A stretch of 64,000 nt of DNA from Gnetum montanum (lineage: Eukaryota > Streptophyta > Gnetopsida > Gnetales > Gnetaceae). Below the pieces are notes generated by a model that did not search any database, was not told the origin of the DNA, and was given only the letters and a program-made list of their open reading frames with translations. The DNA lies in NCBI GenBank assembly GCA_015680685.1, contig MNCI01026199.1, positions 54,961 to 118,960 of the forward strand, written 5' to 3'. The translations under genes and the position numbers were made by a program. This document shows, in pieces, positions 35,562-48,369 of this stretch; within the stretch, counting starts at the first letter, position 1, and each line of letters starts with the position of its first letter.

Positions 35562-37240
35562 TCCAACAATTTTTATCATCCATCATTAATTTATCATTTT
35601 TACTAATGTTCATCCATTCTTCAATCCAAGAAGTTGAATAATCAAGTTCGAGGCCACTCTTGTGTATTGAATTTCAACCATCAAATCAAGTTCAAATTTT
35701 GCAATTAAGTAGATTTTTTAAAAAGCTTTATATCAAGTATTCACTCACTTGATAATTCTCTCATATCACATAGATATTCATCTCGCAAAACACTGATTTC
35801 TATCCTAGAGACTGAATAGTTTTATTCAAGACCTCTTTTTTGGACAAAATTTAAATCATCAAATAAATTCTGATTGATCTAAAATTTTACAAGATTATAG
35901 ATTGTAGAAAGATCTTTTCAACAAACTTAATATTAGTCCAAAATTCATCTAGATTGAAAAAATATCATATTTGTAAAATTAGAAAAAATTCAGTTTTTCA
36001 CAGTTGAGCCACCCACATCATTTGATAAACTAGGCTACCAAAAAATCTACAAAATAAAAAATTCTTTTGAATCTTCTTATGTAAGAAAAACCAACATTAT
36101 GAACCTATCTCATTATCTAATTTGATAAATTTTATGTCATATTCATGACTACCTTTAACATATCTTAACAAATGAATCAAAGCTTTAAAGTGGGACTTTT
36201 TTGGTTCTTGTATTAAATAAGATAAGAGCAAAATCAAGATAAGGTCTAGTATGGCATAGAGATCTTAAAGATCATGTCAATCAATTTTTTATTTTGGTGA
36301 ATCAAAACTTGTACATGGAGGAATGGATTTTGTTGGCTATGCTTGTGTGTAATCTTGAGATGTTTCATAACACATGGAAGCTAATGTAAAACATGGAACA
36401 TGACATTCAAAGCATTCCTAAAAGAGCCTAAGCTCCCATGGAAAGATAATTGGGAAAGTTCCAAATTTTCTTGGGATGTCCCAAATTGGAATTTGGAAAT
36501 TACCAACTAAAGACTTAATGATTCAAGGAAAGATTGAGGTGAAGACATGGGATTTGAAGACTTGTCACTATTAAAGATTGTAACTAAAGATTATATAGAC
36601 TTGACTTTTTAGGGACATCCCAATTAAACGATGAACATCCTAGCCAGAAAGTACATGTCCCAACTTAGAGTGAACAGCTCAAATTCAATGTGGACATCCC
36701 AAGCTTCAAGGTGGACATCCCAAATACATGGGCTGATGTCCAAGATGATGGACGTCCTAGCCCAAAGAGTGGATGTCCCACCAAAATTGATCCAAATCTT
36801 AGGGTAGACATTCCAACATGTTGTAGATGTCCCACTAAAGTCTCAGCCTTTATAGTGTGGACATCCATGCCTTAAATGGAACATACTAGGTAGCTATTTG
36901 AGAAAATAAAAAAGTCATTTCCCAAACTCCATTCTTTGCAAGAATCTTTCTTTGGCATAAGGATTATAAAAGAACATGCTGAGACCTTTAACAAAGTAAG
37001 CAATCCATAACAATCATTAGCTTAACTCAATTGGATTACACATCTCGTTCTAGCTAAGATCTTGCAAGGGTTAGAAGATTATTAAAATCTACGCCACCAT
37101 TGCTACATCATTTTCCTAGGGTTTTACTTTACTTTGATTCATTCATGTGTGCATGTTTATTAGATCCATTACTCTCTCATTATTATATCGTGCATGCCTG
37201 GATCTAGATCTAAGGCTTATTGTCCCATTCATTATATTTC
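35562..37240. other. Intergenic stretch with a degenerate repeat
   Basis: No gene is recognised. From about 36600 to 36880 the word GGACATCCCA or its complement recurs every 20-45 nt on both strands, a degenerate short-unit repeat that leaves short open frames of no significance. The rest is AT-rich. Confidence 0.5.
36600..36880. repeat. Degenerate GGACATCCCA repeat cluster
   Basis: Copies include GGACATCCCAATT, GGACATCCCAAGC, GGACATCCCAAAT, GGATGTCCCACC, AGATGTCCCACT and GGACATCCATGC. Spacing is irregular, so it is not a CRISPR-like array. Confidence 0.6.
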
Positions 37241-37245
37241 CCTAG
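37241..37245. repeat. Target-site duplication CCTAG (left of F)
   Basis: CCTAG directly outside the LTR end is repeated at 43870-43874. Confidence 0.85.
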
Positions 37246-38045
37246 TGATGAGTGGCGAGGTACCCCTACACTCAACCATACGAATATGAGCGTTTCACGC
37301 GCGATCTGGTCGAACTCCAAGGACTAAGTGCTTACGCGCCTTAATGGAACACTCAAGGTTAATCAAACATTGTCTTCCCAAACTTACTTGTATTTTCATG
37401 GTTGTATGGTTAAGTAAGCTCGAGGTATATGATTTTTATAGCTTTTTGGCTTTTTCTGTCTTTTGCTAATAGGGAAAGGGAAAAGATAACTAAGTGACTA
37501 ACTTACATGAACTATTCATTAACTAAGTTCTAAATGTTCCTAACACTAGTATTTGTTCCCACTTACCATACACATCTTGAACCAATGCAACGCTGCCGGG
37601 ATTACCAAATGCTAATCATTACTGGGTTACCAAGCGCTACACGGATGCTTGAAGCAGTCGTACTGAGTGTATTTAACTAAGGGGGTTGAAGGTTGAGAAA
37701 GATATTAATTAACTAGAAAAGCATTTAAACATTCAACAATAATTAATTACTAATTACCTTAACTTTTATGCTGCAAGGTTTATCATAAATTTCATCTTTA
37801 TTACCATACAAAAATGTGTGCTCAGGTGCAAATTGCTCGAATAAAGATCCGTTCACTCTATGACTCCTACTACGGGCACACAGAAATTATTCTAACTCTG
37901 GAATGACTAAACTACAAGAGTTTGGCTAGGATCTAAGTCTTACTATCTAGAACTAAGGGCACCACCTCTTATTTATAGAAGATGAGGTAGGACACGATAT
38001 CGCATGGCGGATGCGATATCGTGTACGCAATATTGCAGCTCATCA
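37246..38045 (-). repeat. 3' LTR of F (800 bp)
   Basis: The minus strand runs from TGATGAGCTGCAATATTGC at 38045 to CTCATCA at 37246. U3 dyads include ACACGATATCGCATCC and GCGATATCGTGT. A TATA box (TATAAATA on the minus strand) lies near 37970-37978. Confidence 0.9.
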
Positions 38046-39955
38046 TACCCCCATGACTGAATGAAAACTCATCCTCGAGTTACAAAATATTGGGAAGGTA
38101 TGGGATTATTGAATTGAATGATAACTAATGATGAATGGGATGACATGTGAATGGATCAATCATTACAATACATGACAATATTAGTGTTCATGACTACAAG
38201 GATGAACACTATACACAATTGACATCCAGGCTTGTTTGGTAGCCGAGAGAGAAGAGAGAGAGAGAAAAGAAGAAGACATGTTGTTGCCGATGCCAAGATT
38301 GCATCTTTCATTGTCCATCTATACTCGCACCATTAGTCTTGTTCCTTGCACAACTGTTCTAGCACCAGTCCATCCTAAGTGTTTCCTCTAGATCCAGTCC
38401 ATTGCTGGATGATTGCCATCTGCACACACAACACAGTCACATATGAGCAAGGATAAGTAAATCACAATACAGTTGATACCTTGCCTCGGTGTAAGGTCCA
38501 TTGGCTGAGTTGTGATATGGCTAATATGGATTCTAGAGATATAACACTGGTGACTACCCAAGGTGTAGGGGTTAGGAAAATTGAAAAACTTGGACCAGGG
38601 CCCCCATAACTAAGAGCGATCCTCCAGTAGCGATAGAATGGAAAAATATAAGGAATAAAAAAGATGGAGAAAAAGAAACAACGGCAATGCCGATAAAATG
38701 GGTGTCAAAGATGGGAATGAAAAAAACAAATGTTGTTGCAGCAATGTTTAGGGAAAGAAGGTAACTAATGCACCAAATAGGAATGCTAGTGGGTCCTCCC
38801 CAAAGCAGGCTCATGCCCTTAATGCCTTGACAATCCCACATTCAAAGAGTCCTTAGGCTCTGGAAATTTCATTTGGGAGCAAGAGTTAAAGTCTTAACCA
38901 TAAGAATTCACCAAAGAGAAAACAATGCATCAACCAAAATATAGACTATTGATACAACTGGCAATGAGGTGAAAAGTGGAGAAAGAGTGATGGGGAGAAG
39001 AGAATGGAATGGAGTCCCAAGTAGAAGGTGGTGTACAGCCCCTTGCGTATTTATGGTTAATGTGACTGAGTAGATCTCATTCCAAATCTAGCCTCAAACA
39101 ATCCACATCTAGTGACTTCGCATTAATACACTTGGCCAATCCATCCACTTAAAGTAACAAGAATGCTCCTGCCAAAGAGTCACCACCATTCTGAGAAAAA
39201 TGAGAAAGGAAAAAGTAGGAAGCGAGAGAGGGCCTTAGTTAGAGGGAACATGTTTGTATAGTTCCATAACTAGTGCTTGTAGCCCAGATGATTATTTTGT
39301 CTAAGGGATGTGCTTTGAATTCTCACTATTTTTTTTTGTGAGAACCACACCATGGAAAGACTTATTATTATATATTTTTTTATTAGCTCAACTTCCTGAT
39401 AATGGAGCAATGTTGGAATGGTAAGGAAAACTCAAGAAGAAAAAAATCCAAGCACCCAAGAGAATAGCTAGCACAAATGCATCAAATCCCCTTGAAGTCA
39501 CACCCTTTTTAGTCCTTGAGTTCTTCCTTAGTTTGAGAAATGCCCAGTCACCAGTTTATTAATAGTTTTATCATTAAAGAAAGGGATTGTACAGTTCCAA
39601 GCCAAGAGAGACCATAGAAATTCATGGATGCATGGATGACATGGATTCATTACCTATTATATCAAAAGAACCATACCTTAGTATCAACATTATGACTCAA
39701 AGGTAAAAATCAAACATTAGCAATCAATAGAATATAGTTCATACCACCATCAGGAGTACTTATTAGGTGACAAATCTAACAAAAAAAAAAAGACAAAAGA
39801 AAAAAACAAAAACAAATAAAACAAATAGTCACACAAAGAAATGAAAAATTATAAACGATGTTGCAAAAAAATAAATAAGAAAAGTTAAAAAAATTTGTAA
39901 AACAAAAATGTGTAAAACAAAAACTTAAAAAGGAACTGAGGGCTCAGTTAGTTCC
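38046..39955 (-). other. Polypurine tract and 3' noncoding region of F
   Basis: Minus strand CATGGGGGTA adjoins the LTR. The region holds the shared block at 39484-39505, a GA run near 38245-38270 and A-rich stretches around 39780-39930. These match the 3' noncoding region of element A up to about 3670-3690, which places the deletion junction near 39930-39960. Confidence 0.7.
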
Positions 39956-39959
39956 ATAC

Positions 39960-40674
39960 ATGTTAGTGAGTTGCTCTCTTGATTAGCTATTAGCCACTGG
40001 GTGTCTCTTTGTCATGTGGCTGCTACATATAGGCACTTTTGTAGGTTAAGATCTTGTGCACACCAGTTGCATGCAGGCAATGCTAAACTTTGCCCAACCC
40101 ATGATCTTTGCACGCAATTGCACCCTATATCACTATATGCGATGCATGGAACCTTCTTCTTCTCGATATTTCCAAAAGTATTCTCCTTAGATATTTCCAG
40201 GGAAAGATCGCAGATTCCTAAACGTGCATCTATAGTACTTAGCCATGCCCTTTCCATTATTATTAGGAAGTCTCCTTTATCATTATTCACTTGTATCACT
40301 GGGAAATCAGCTGGGTACGACCACCCACACACAGTGGTAATGATGTCCTTCACCAGTCTCAAGGGAACAGTGATGGACTGGTTGGCTAGCTCTAGGCAAA
40401 TATTGCTCTTTCTTAATGAAGGCAGGTTCCATGCTTTGTACATCTCTTGTGATATTAGGTTGACTCTAAAACCTAAGTCCAGAAGAGCTTTTCATGGCTC
40501 ATTCCCAACGATTTGGAGATAGATTAGAGGGCTTCTAGGATCAGAGAATTTCCTGGGAAGGTGGCCAACCTTAATCCAATCAGTAGCGGCATGTGTTAAC
40601 ATAATTGTATGCGTTGAGCTTGGTGTTTGGTTTGAAGGGAGCTCTAAAGCCTTATTTGATGGGGAGGTGTTCAA
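39960..40674 (-). pseudogene. Protease region of F
   Basis: The 40012-40443 frame (143 codons) continues the protease fold with LELANQSITVPLRLVKDII and FPVIQVNNDKGDFLIIM. The active-site region just upstream reads KALLDLGFRVNLIS, with a stop right before it. The catalytic Asp is present, but the third residue after DLG differs from element A. Downstream the reading frame ends where RT should begin. Confidence 0.8.
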
Positions 40675-40679
40675 AGGTT

Positions 40680-43098
40680 CAATTGCTTATGGTTGTAAGG
40701 GCTTGGTTGGACTGTTGGCTTTGAAGAAAGGTCTTTTCTTCATACGATTGTCAGAATCAACAGTGGGTTGAAGATTCATAGTCCTCGTGGCATTGCATTG
40801 CTGCGGTTGAGTAGGGAGTTCCCCTTGCATTGCTGGAGCGGGTGGTAATGGAGCTATTAGTGTGAGAGTTGCAAATGGATTTGAAGAATGGTATGTTTAT
40901 GGATTATCTCCCCTAGGAGAAGGAGTTCTATAATACTCCTGAGCTTGGTAGTGATGTTGTGATGTAACATGACTAACATAGTCATGTGGAGAGATTGGAT
41001 GTTGCATGTAGTAGCCATATGGATTAGGTTGTCGGTAGGGGTATTGTTGCCTTGGTGGTGACATCTCCCATGATTGTGGGTATTGTCACTATTGATGTTG
41101 CTTAATGGGTTGTGGTGGAGTTCCACTTAGATAATATGTTGAGGGTTGATGGAACTACCTTGGGTTACCTTGTGAATAAGGTAACCATTGGGGTGTTTGC
41201 CATTTATTTAGTCGTGGGTTGAGTGCATACACCTCAGACTCTTGTAGATGTGAGATCATTGGGCAACATCCCTTAGTATGGTCATATTGGCATATCTTCC
41301 ATCCACCATCATTGTCTGTGTCTAAATCCACAACCTCTTCTGTGATGGCTATTTGCCCTTACCCTTATTACATGCATTCTCTACTTCTCTCTTTTTCTTT
41401 TTGTTGCGGTCACTACCTCGCTTCCTAGACTCCTCTGCAATTTTAAGAACAGTTTCAAACCTACTATCTAGGGAGTCCCACATTTGGTCTACCTTTGCCA
41501 ATACTTTTGCTGTTAACTTTTGGAAAGGCAAATTTTTCCTATTCACCATCTCTTCGAGTGGTGACTCTTCTTCCTCCTCACAAAATCTCACTCCCCTTTT
41601 TCAGAGGGAAGGATCTCGGTTGTATTCTTCCACACTTTCTCTCTTTTGTAGCTCACCTTCTTCTTTGGTTACTTACTCTAGCAATCTATGAATTTGATGA
41701 GACCTAAGCTCCGATAACCTTCCTTGGGCATACATCCCAAGGGTTCTTCTTGTTTCATGCCTAAGTCCATCCACAAGATGGCATAGTTGATCCTACTGTG
41801 AATAACCATGGCCAAGGCAACGATGTAATAATGTGTAATAGCGGTCCATGGTAGCATCCAAGGGTTCATGATTTCCTTGCTTCCATCCTTGGATTTGCTT
41901 TCGTAGGTTAGATACTTGGGAGTACGTTTGGTACTTATCATTAAATAGTTCTAACATTGTACTCCACCTCCGAATGGATTCAAGTTCTAAGGACCGGTAC
42001 CAGCTTTCAGCTTCTTTCACTAGTGTCCTTGGAAACAACTTCAGTTTTTGCCATTTGTTTTCTATGTTTTGCAAGGCACATGCATTGTGGAATGCTTGTA
42101 AATGATTTTGAGGATCAGCATTGTATCCTTCTTTGAATCGTGGGATGTTATTCATGTCTAACCTCTTGGTATTACTATCCTTTTGGTGCCTTGTGGGAAC
42201 TCTTACAGCCTTCGTTATATCTAGCATGCTTCTAGTTGCGAGTAGGGGTTCTTTGTGATCATCTTGTTCATAGCGTCTATGGTGTCTATGCAGTTCCTTA
42301 CTCTCCCTTCTTCTATGCCTTGATTCCTTAGAGTGCCCTCATCCTCCTTCTCAACTATCTTGTTGATGTTTTTCACTTTGTTTTCCCTTATCCTCACGAT
42401 TGGTTTCCCTATGACTACGTTCGGACACTAAAGGAGAGGGTGAAGGTGACAATGAAGGTGAAGAAGAAGGAGAACCATTGCCATGAAGGTGTTTTCTACC
42501 TTCTCTTTGGTGGTCTTGGCCATGATCGTGATCATGATCAAAACATCTACCCTTATTATGTGTTTTTATTCCTTCTTTGAACACTTCGTGTTTGTGGGTA
42601 TCAGAACCAGGGTTGTGAATAGTGAAGTGAAGGTTATGATACACCACCTCTTGACCAATGTTAGGAGGAGGAACATCGTTTTGTGGAGAACTTGTTGGAG
42701 CAGGTTCACCATCCTCAATTTCACTCAAAATGTGCGGAGCGTCATGGGGCCATTTATCCTTCAAGGATGTGTGATGTCTCTCCTGGAAAGTCCCTTTGAT
42801 GTTGCGCTTCTGTGGGATGATATTCCCTTGTGTCATGATCACATCCAATGTATTCTGCATATAAAAGTAGCATGCCTATTCATGAGAGAGCACGAAGGAG
42901 CATGTTGGGGATTGATCAGTCTAGAGGCAACACTATGTTACCCTCCAAGTCTCTCCAACATAGTTGTTCATCATGATGAGTATATACCACATAAAACTAT
43001 TTAGGAACTGGTGGATTTTGATTATGTGTATTATGCCACTGACTACCTCTTGTGTTAGTCCTAGGCAGTGAAGTGCTCTTATGCGAAGAAGAAGACAT
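40680..43098 (-). pseudogene. gag of F (broken, comparatively well kept)
   Basis: The start at 43098 reads ATGTCTTCTTCTTCGCATAA, like that of element A. The 42351-42860 frame (169 codons) holds a His/Asp-rich segment (RCFDHDHDHGQDH) and Ser/Pro-rich sequence. The 41793-42227 frame (144 codons) is the capsid-like domain (NNIPRFKEGYNADPQNHLQ, MLELFNDKYQTYSQVSNLR). The zinc knuckle near 41255-41305 reads WKICQYDHTKGCC, so its first Cys is lost. A Pro/Gln/Tyr-rich tail follows. Several stops remain. Confidence 0.8.
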
Positions 43099-43222
43099 CT
43101 TGTCTTGTTCGGTGTGTGATGTACCGTTATCTTATCTTTCTTTGATTAACCCTAAGGGTTCGTTCTAGCGTTCCAATGATATGAATGATTTTCTATGTTC
43201 TACGTAGCACACAAACAACTAA

Positions 43223-43242
43223 GTCCTTGACAACAGTGCCAA
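43223..43242 (-). other. Primer-binding site of F
   Basis: Minus strand TTGGCACTGTTGTCAAGGAC follows the LTR end, a tRNA-Asp-like primer site with mismatches. Confidence 0.6.
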
Positions 43243-43869
43243 TGATGAGTGGTGAAGTACCCCCACACTCAACCATACGAATGCAAGCATTTCATGCTCA
43301 ATCTGGTTGAACTCCAAGGACTAAGTGCTTACGTGCCTTAATGGAACACNNNNNNNNNNNNNNNNNNNNNNNNNNNNNNNNNNNNNNNNNNNNNNNNNNN
43401 NNNNNNNNNNNNNNNNNNNNNNNNNNNNNNNNNNNNNNNNNNNNNNNNNNNNNNNNNNNNNNNNNNNNNNNNNNNNNNNNNNNNNNNNNNNNNNNNNNNN
43501 NNNNNNNNNNNNNNNNNNNNNNNNNNNNNNNNNNNNNNNNNNNNNNNNNNNNNNNNNNNNNNNNNNNNNNNNNNNNNNNNNNNNNNNNNNNNNNNNNNNN
43601 NNNNNNTGTATGCTGCAAGGTTTATCATAAAGTTTGTCTTTATTACTGTACACAAATGTGTGCTCAGGTGCAAATTGCTTGAATAAAGATCTGTTCACTC
43701 TATGACTCCTACTGCAGGCACACAGAAATTATTCTAACTTTGGAATGAATAAACTGCAAGAGTTTGGCTAAGGGTCTAATTCTTACTATCTGGAACTAAG
43801 GGCGCCACCTCTTATTTATAGAAGATGAGGTAGGACGTGATATTGCATACGTGATATCACGACTCATCA
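43243..43869 (-). repeat. 5' LTR of F, interrupted by an N gap
   Basis: Ends are TGATGAGTCGTGATATCACG (43869 side) and CTCATCA (43243 side). Positions 43350-43606 are N. With the gap the length is 627, about 170 less than its partner, so the gap size is probably underestimated. Confidence 0.85.
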
Positions 43870-43874
43870 CCTAG
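43870..43874. repeat. Target-site duplication CCTAG (right of F)
   Basis: It matches 37241-37245. Confidence 0.85.
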
Positions 43875-44800
43875 TGTGTTTGAATAACTTGTGTAGATTA
43901 AATTTATAGAATCATCTATCCTATACTCTCATCCTTGCTATAATTCTTAGTGCTCAGTGAAGAGTAGATTCTCATTATGAGGAGATCTACATAGCAACTC
44001 TAAGGGGTTCAAGTGTTTCTTAGTTTGCTTCTACCCTAAGGAGTATGTGAGTATGTCCTATGAAAAAATCAAAATTTATTCTTGACCTTGTGAGATCCTT
44101 AGGAGTATTGTAAAAAACCAAGCTTGTGAGGTTTTTAAGAGTCCTATAGGATATTAAGCTTGGAGATTTAACTGCCATGCGGGGAGTGTGTAGCATATGA
44201 AAATCCACCACAATGATAGCCTCAACCACAATTTTAATTCAAGTAGAAATTGAAGTGATGAGCTTTACCATGCATATTATTGAGTGTGTTTCTTTGTAAA
44301 CTACATTTTACTATTTCCAACATTAAGTTTGCATCTTGTTTAATTAATTTTTATATTGGCTTTATGTGGCAGTTTTATGTTCAACTCATTCAACCTACCT
44401 TTTAAGTTAAACAATTGACAAAGTTAATCATTCATTTATACACAATAGCATCAATTAAAGGTGTCTTATTTTTCAATCCAAGTTTGAGATTTTGAGGCAA
44501 ATATGCATTAGTAAGGATAAATTTTTAGGATATTCCCTCATTTTTGTTGGAAGAACAAATTTTAGCCATACCCTTCATGCAAGGTAAATTTTAATATTTC
44601 ACTTTGTATGTAATTTGAAAATTAAAATAAATAAATTATCAAATGCTACAGGTACAATAGATTGAGTCTTAAATAATTTATTTTCAATAAGAATATTTAG
44701 AAGTTAAATGTCTATGACATATTTAAAAAATCACATTAATTATGTGCCATAAAATTTGCAAGTTACAAAAGATAATTTCTAATATTAAATAGAACTAAAT
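43875..44800. other. Host sequence interrupted by F; no gene seen
   Basis: This continues the sequence left of 37241. It holds short near-duplicated phrases (TGTGAGATCCTTAGGAGTAT and TGTGAGGTTTTTAAGAGTCC at 44088-44150) but no recognisable coding sequence. Confidence 0.4.
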
Positions 44801-44866
44801 GATGATATACTTGAATGATTGTAAAAAATTGCTAATTCTTGAAACAAACTATAACATTTGAGAATT

Positions 44867-45490
44867 TTAATCATTTTCCAAGGCTAATAAATTTAAAAAT
44901 CCTTTGAAACTCATACTTACATTATTGAAGCATGTAAGAATCAAGTTCTTATTTCCCATACTCATAAAAAAACCAAATATTAAGAAATTAGTAGGTATAA
45001 TAAAATAAAATTCATTCATATTTGTGATACCCACCCAAAAAACCAGAAATTTAGAAGGTAGCAAGTAGAAGAAAGAAAAATTTGTATAAGCTAATTAAAC
45101 ATCCTAAAAGTAATTTCACATAACAAGATTGTAATGATTGTACCATCCATAGCTTGCATAGTGTTTTCAACTCAGTATTGCCCACTAGAATCAAACCCCC
45201 AAGACAAATAGTCATATTAGAACTTTATAACTTAACATTATCCACTAAAATTGAACTCATAACTTAAAGCTTTCAAATCAAGATTCTTGCCCATAGGCTA
45301 ACATCTCAATAATGCTCCAATAATTGTTTGGTAATAATGCATATTTCAACATATATTTAATCATGTCTTAAAGAGTTCTATTATTGCTTTTAGCAATGGC
45401 ATTACTTTAAGAGCTATATCCACATGTTTTTTTAAGAAGAAATGTCATTTGTGTTATTAAATTGTTTAACTTTAACATTAATAAATTACA
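44867..45490 (-). pseudogene. Ty1/copia integrase remnant
   Basis: Minus strand near 45300-45480 reads GYSS-SNAIAKSNNRTL-DMIKYMLK, then LPNNYW. It corresponds to the NGVAERKNRTL..M...ML....LP..FW region of copia integrases. A further open stretch (44867-45064) lies downstream. All frames are heavily broken. Confidence 0.5.
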
Positions 45491-45785
45491 TCCTTTGTCA
45501 TACTTGGTAGCTTTGATATTTGGTATTCATTATGTTTTTAATGAATTTGTGAAAGTTGTAAATGATTGAAATAGTGGCATCCTTTGTTATTAATTTGTAT
45601 GTTCATGCATATTTAGAATAGCCAAGTTTTAAGCATGGGAAGAAATCAAATGTATAATTGAAGAGATTTTTATTACTTTTATGTAAGGGTGTTGCACCTA
45701 TCCTATAAGGGATTGCAATGCAATTTATTTATTGTTTGATCATAAAATAAAAAATTCATAAAAAGCCAAAGATAGATAATTTGAG

Positions 45786-45870
45786 TAGCATCCAAGGATG
45801 TAGGGCAAGTGGTTATGACACTCATCTTTTGGTTTGAAGGTTGTGAGTTCAAATTTTACCTTCACTTCTA
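45786..45870 (+). repeat. tRNA-derived SINE-like head
   Basis: GGGCAAGTGGTTATGACACTC, separated by about 20 nt from GGTTGTGAGTTCAAATTTTACC, resembles the A and B boxes of a tRNA gene. It sits between the copia integrase and gag remnants. There is no full cloverleaf. Confidence 0.45.
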
Positions 45871-45879
45871 GGTGTAGCA

Positions 45880-46625
45880 AGAGAGTACATCACATGCTTA
45901 ACATTGAGTAAAATGCACCAAAAACAACATGGAAAGGAAACATTTTTCAATTTTAGGGATGTCTACTCAAGTATACAATCTTATAATTGATGCTTTAAAA
46001 ATCAATAAAGGAAAATTAATTATTTATAGGAAGGATGATCCATGTTACAATAACATTTATATCATTTTCAACATTCATGTTTGAACCTAAAATAGCAAAA
46101 TGATTCAAGGTAGTAATAGAAAGCTTTGGCAAAGTACCAATTTTATAGGAGAGGAAGATCCAATAGAAAATGATAGCACATATTATCCATCATAATTGAT
46201 CTTACATCAAGAATCTTTGCTATTAGCAATTGGCCATTTGTTAATATAAGTTTTAATATTTAAATTAATAATATTCTTATTAGATAAGGAAAATTTTGTC
46301 TTGCAAGTTATCTCTCTAGACACACCAATACTTCTTGTAGTAAAAGTAAATTTATTTACAAAAGCTTATATCTTCTCTAGTTTTATTATTGTCATTTCAT
46401 CATTCTAACCATTGACATAAACTTGATTTTTCATATTTTCAACTTTAGATTGTTTTAAATTGTTTCAACTTCAACATGTTTTTTCTTTTACTTAATAGTT
46501 TTTCTTAAGTATAAAAGAATAAGTATCATAATGACAAAAGTTACAAGAAGTAGGAAGATTATAATATGTAATTGGTTGAATATAAGTCTTCTGTCTTACT
46601 TGTAATACTAATTACTTTTTACCAT
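45880..46625 (-). pseudogene. Ty1/copia gag remnant (second copy)
   Basis: It is homologous to 16240-16900. The zinc knuckle on the minus strand reads SCNFCHYDTYSF-LKK near 46510-46560. Its position upstream (minus strand) of the integrase remnant fits the copia order gag then integrase. Confidence 0.5.
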
Positions 46626-48369
46626 TAAAAAATTAATTTCAACCAAAAAAATTAATAAAAACTAAATGTTATGAAAATAGATTCCATATACTTAATGATA
46701 GCAAGAAAACTAACAAATTCCTATTGAGATTTTTGAAAAAATGAGTGGAAGTTTAAATAGCTTAATAAAGCATGGAACTTTAAAATATTCTTTAGATTAA
46801 ACATTAAAATCTAAAGTCCACCTACAAATAATCAATACTACCTGCTTAACAATGGATGTAACAAGAAAAGATAATATTATATTTTTGTTTCAAATATTCA
46901 GTTTAAAGGTAATTAAAAAAATATGTTGCTCATCCTTAACATCTCTTAAACTAAATAACCTACATGTGTGTTCTTCCTTAGGAATTTATAGCAACCTTCC
47001 AGTTTCTTTGTAATTCTTTACATGTATTATAACATTCTTTAATCTTTTAATGCAATAACAAAAATAAGTAGACTTTGCAATTCATGATCTCTCTCCATCT
47101 TTGGCATTTATGATCAAATTCCCACACATGTTGTAATGCACTTCTCATGATCTTAACTAGGGAAAATCTTGTCATTTGTATCATTGCTAGAGAATATGTT
47201 AATGAATTACTAAATTTACTTATACATACATAATTTTTCTTTTGATAGTTGTTGTTTTTATAGGAAATAAGTGGCTAAATTAATTATGTTTGAGAAAAAT
47301 GGGATGCTAAAATCCAAAAGAAACTTCAAATGGTCTAAAACAATGTTAGAAATATAGTAAATAATGCCCTGCATTACATGATGATGATCTTTCATCAAGA
47401 TAAAGAACCTAGGGAAGTTGCACCTATTAGCCTCTAGAAGGCTTTGTCCAATCAAGCTTTCATCAACAATTTCATAGATTATGAATCCATGTTGCCCCAA
47501 CAATTTAGAGTATATTTCTTATGACAAATAATAACTTTGTGATATGATTGCAAAGCAAAGATATTAGTGTATACATGTTAAAAGACAAGTAGGAGCTTCT
47601 CATAGAGACTTGTATTAGATCAATGTAAATGATCTTAAGGAAAATATATTCATGCATCTTATTCTATGGGTTCTAAACTATATTAGTTATAGTCCAAAGT
47701 AGTTTGTGTTCCTTCATTTATATTATCTCCATTTGGATAAAGATGTTAATGATTTGGATATGTCATTATTTCAATGGATCTACCAGGGTGAAATTTAATA
47801 AGTAGTTTACATTCTATCTAAGAGCATTGATGTAAGTAAAATTCAAAGGGTCAATATGGTTAATATTTCTACATTTAATGAAGCATTGCATGATGACTCA
47901 GTACTTCATATATAAGCACTTGTTATTTCTTATGAGCTATAGAGACTAAATAGAAGTGGCCAAAACTTTGTCTCTTCATCCACATATTTACTAATCATGC
48001 TAAAACATAGTATCAACCTCTTCCACCCAACTCTATCTCTTCTTTGGTAGGCAAGTTAAAACTTTTTAAAATCAGGATTCAATATTATGCATAATGTATG
48101 AATCTTTGAAAGTAGTTCATAGGATGAATCAAGATACAAATGAATCATTGGATGTAACCATAAAAATCTATATTGTATGCTTAGTCAATACTTGAATCAT
48201 GATTTTAGCAAACAAGATCAACTAGTACACTTGGTAGGACTACAACTATAAAATTGTAAAAGAGTGGATATATATGTGATGATGGACAATATCTATCATA
48301 GGTCAATGATCCAAATTGCAACTATTCTTGACATTGTGACCAAACTAGATGATGATTACATATCCATGT
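46626..48369. other. Unassigned AT-rich stretch
   Basis: I see no supported gene. The 47258-47503 minus-strand open frame (81 codons) has no motif I recognise. The part from about 47850 to 48360 has gag-like composition, but nothing decisive. Confidence 0.4.

Larger units (their letters stand above)
37246..43869 (-). mobile_element. Element F: gag-protease deletion derivative with two LTRs
   Basis: Both LTRs, the CCTAG target duplication, primer site and polypurine tract define complete ends. Inside, the minus-strand order is gag, protease, then straight into the 3' noncoding region. RT, RNase H and integrase are absent. Element A has about 3 kb of pol at the equivalent place, so F arose by internal deletion and would need enzymes from elsewhere to move. 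Its gag has fewer breaks than those of A and B, suggesting a younger insertion. One N gap lies in its 5' LTR. Confidence 0.9.

Noticed and set aside
36600-36880. CRISPR array
   Set aside because: Repeat words are short, occur on both strands and have irregular spacing. The setting is plant DNA.
43298-43698. Open frames across the N gap in the F LTR
   Set aside because: Same artefact. The flanks are LTR sequence.
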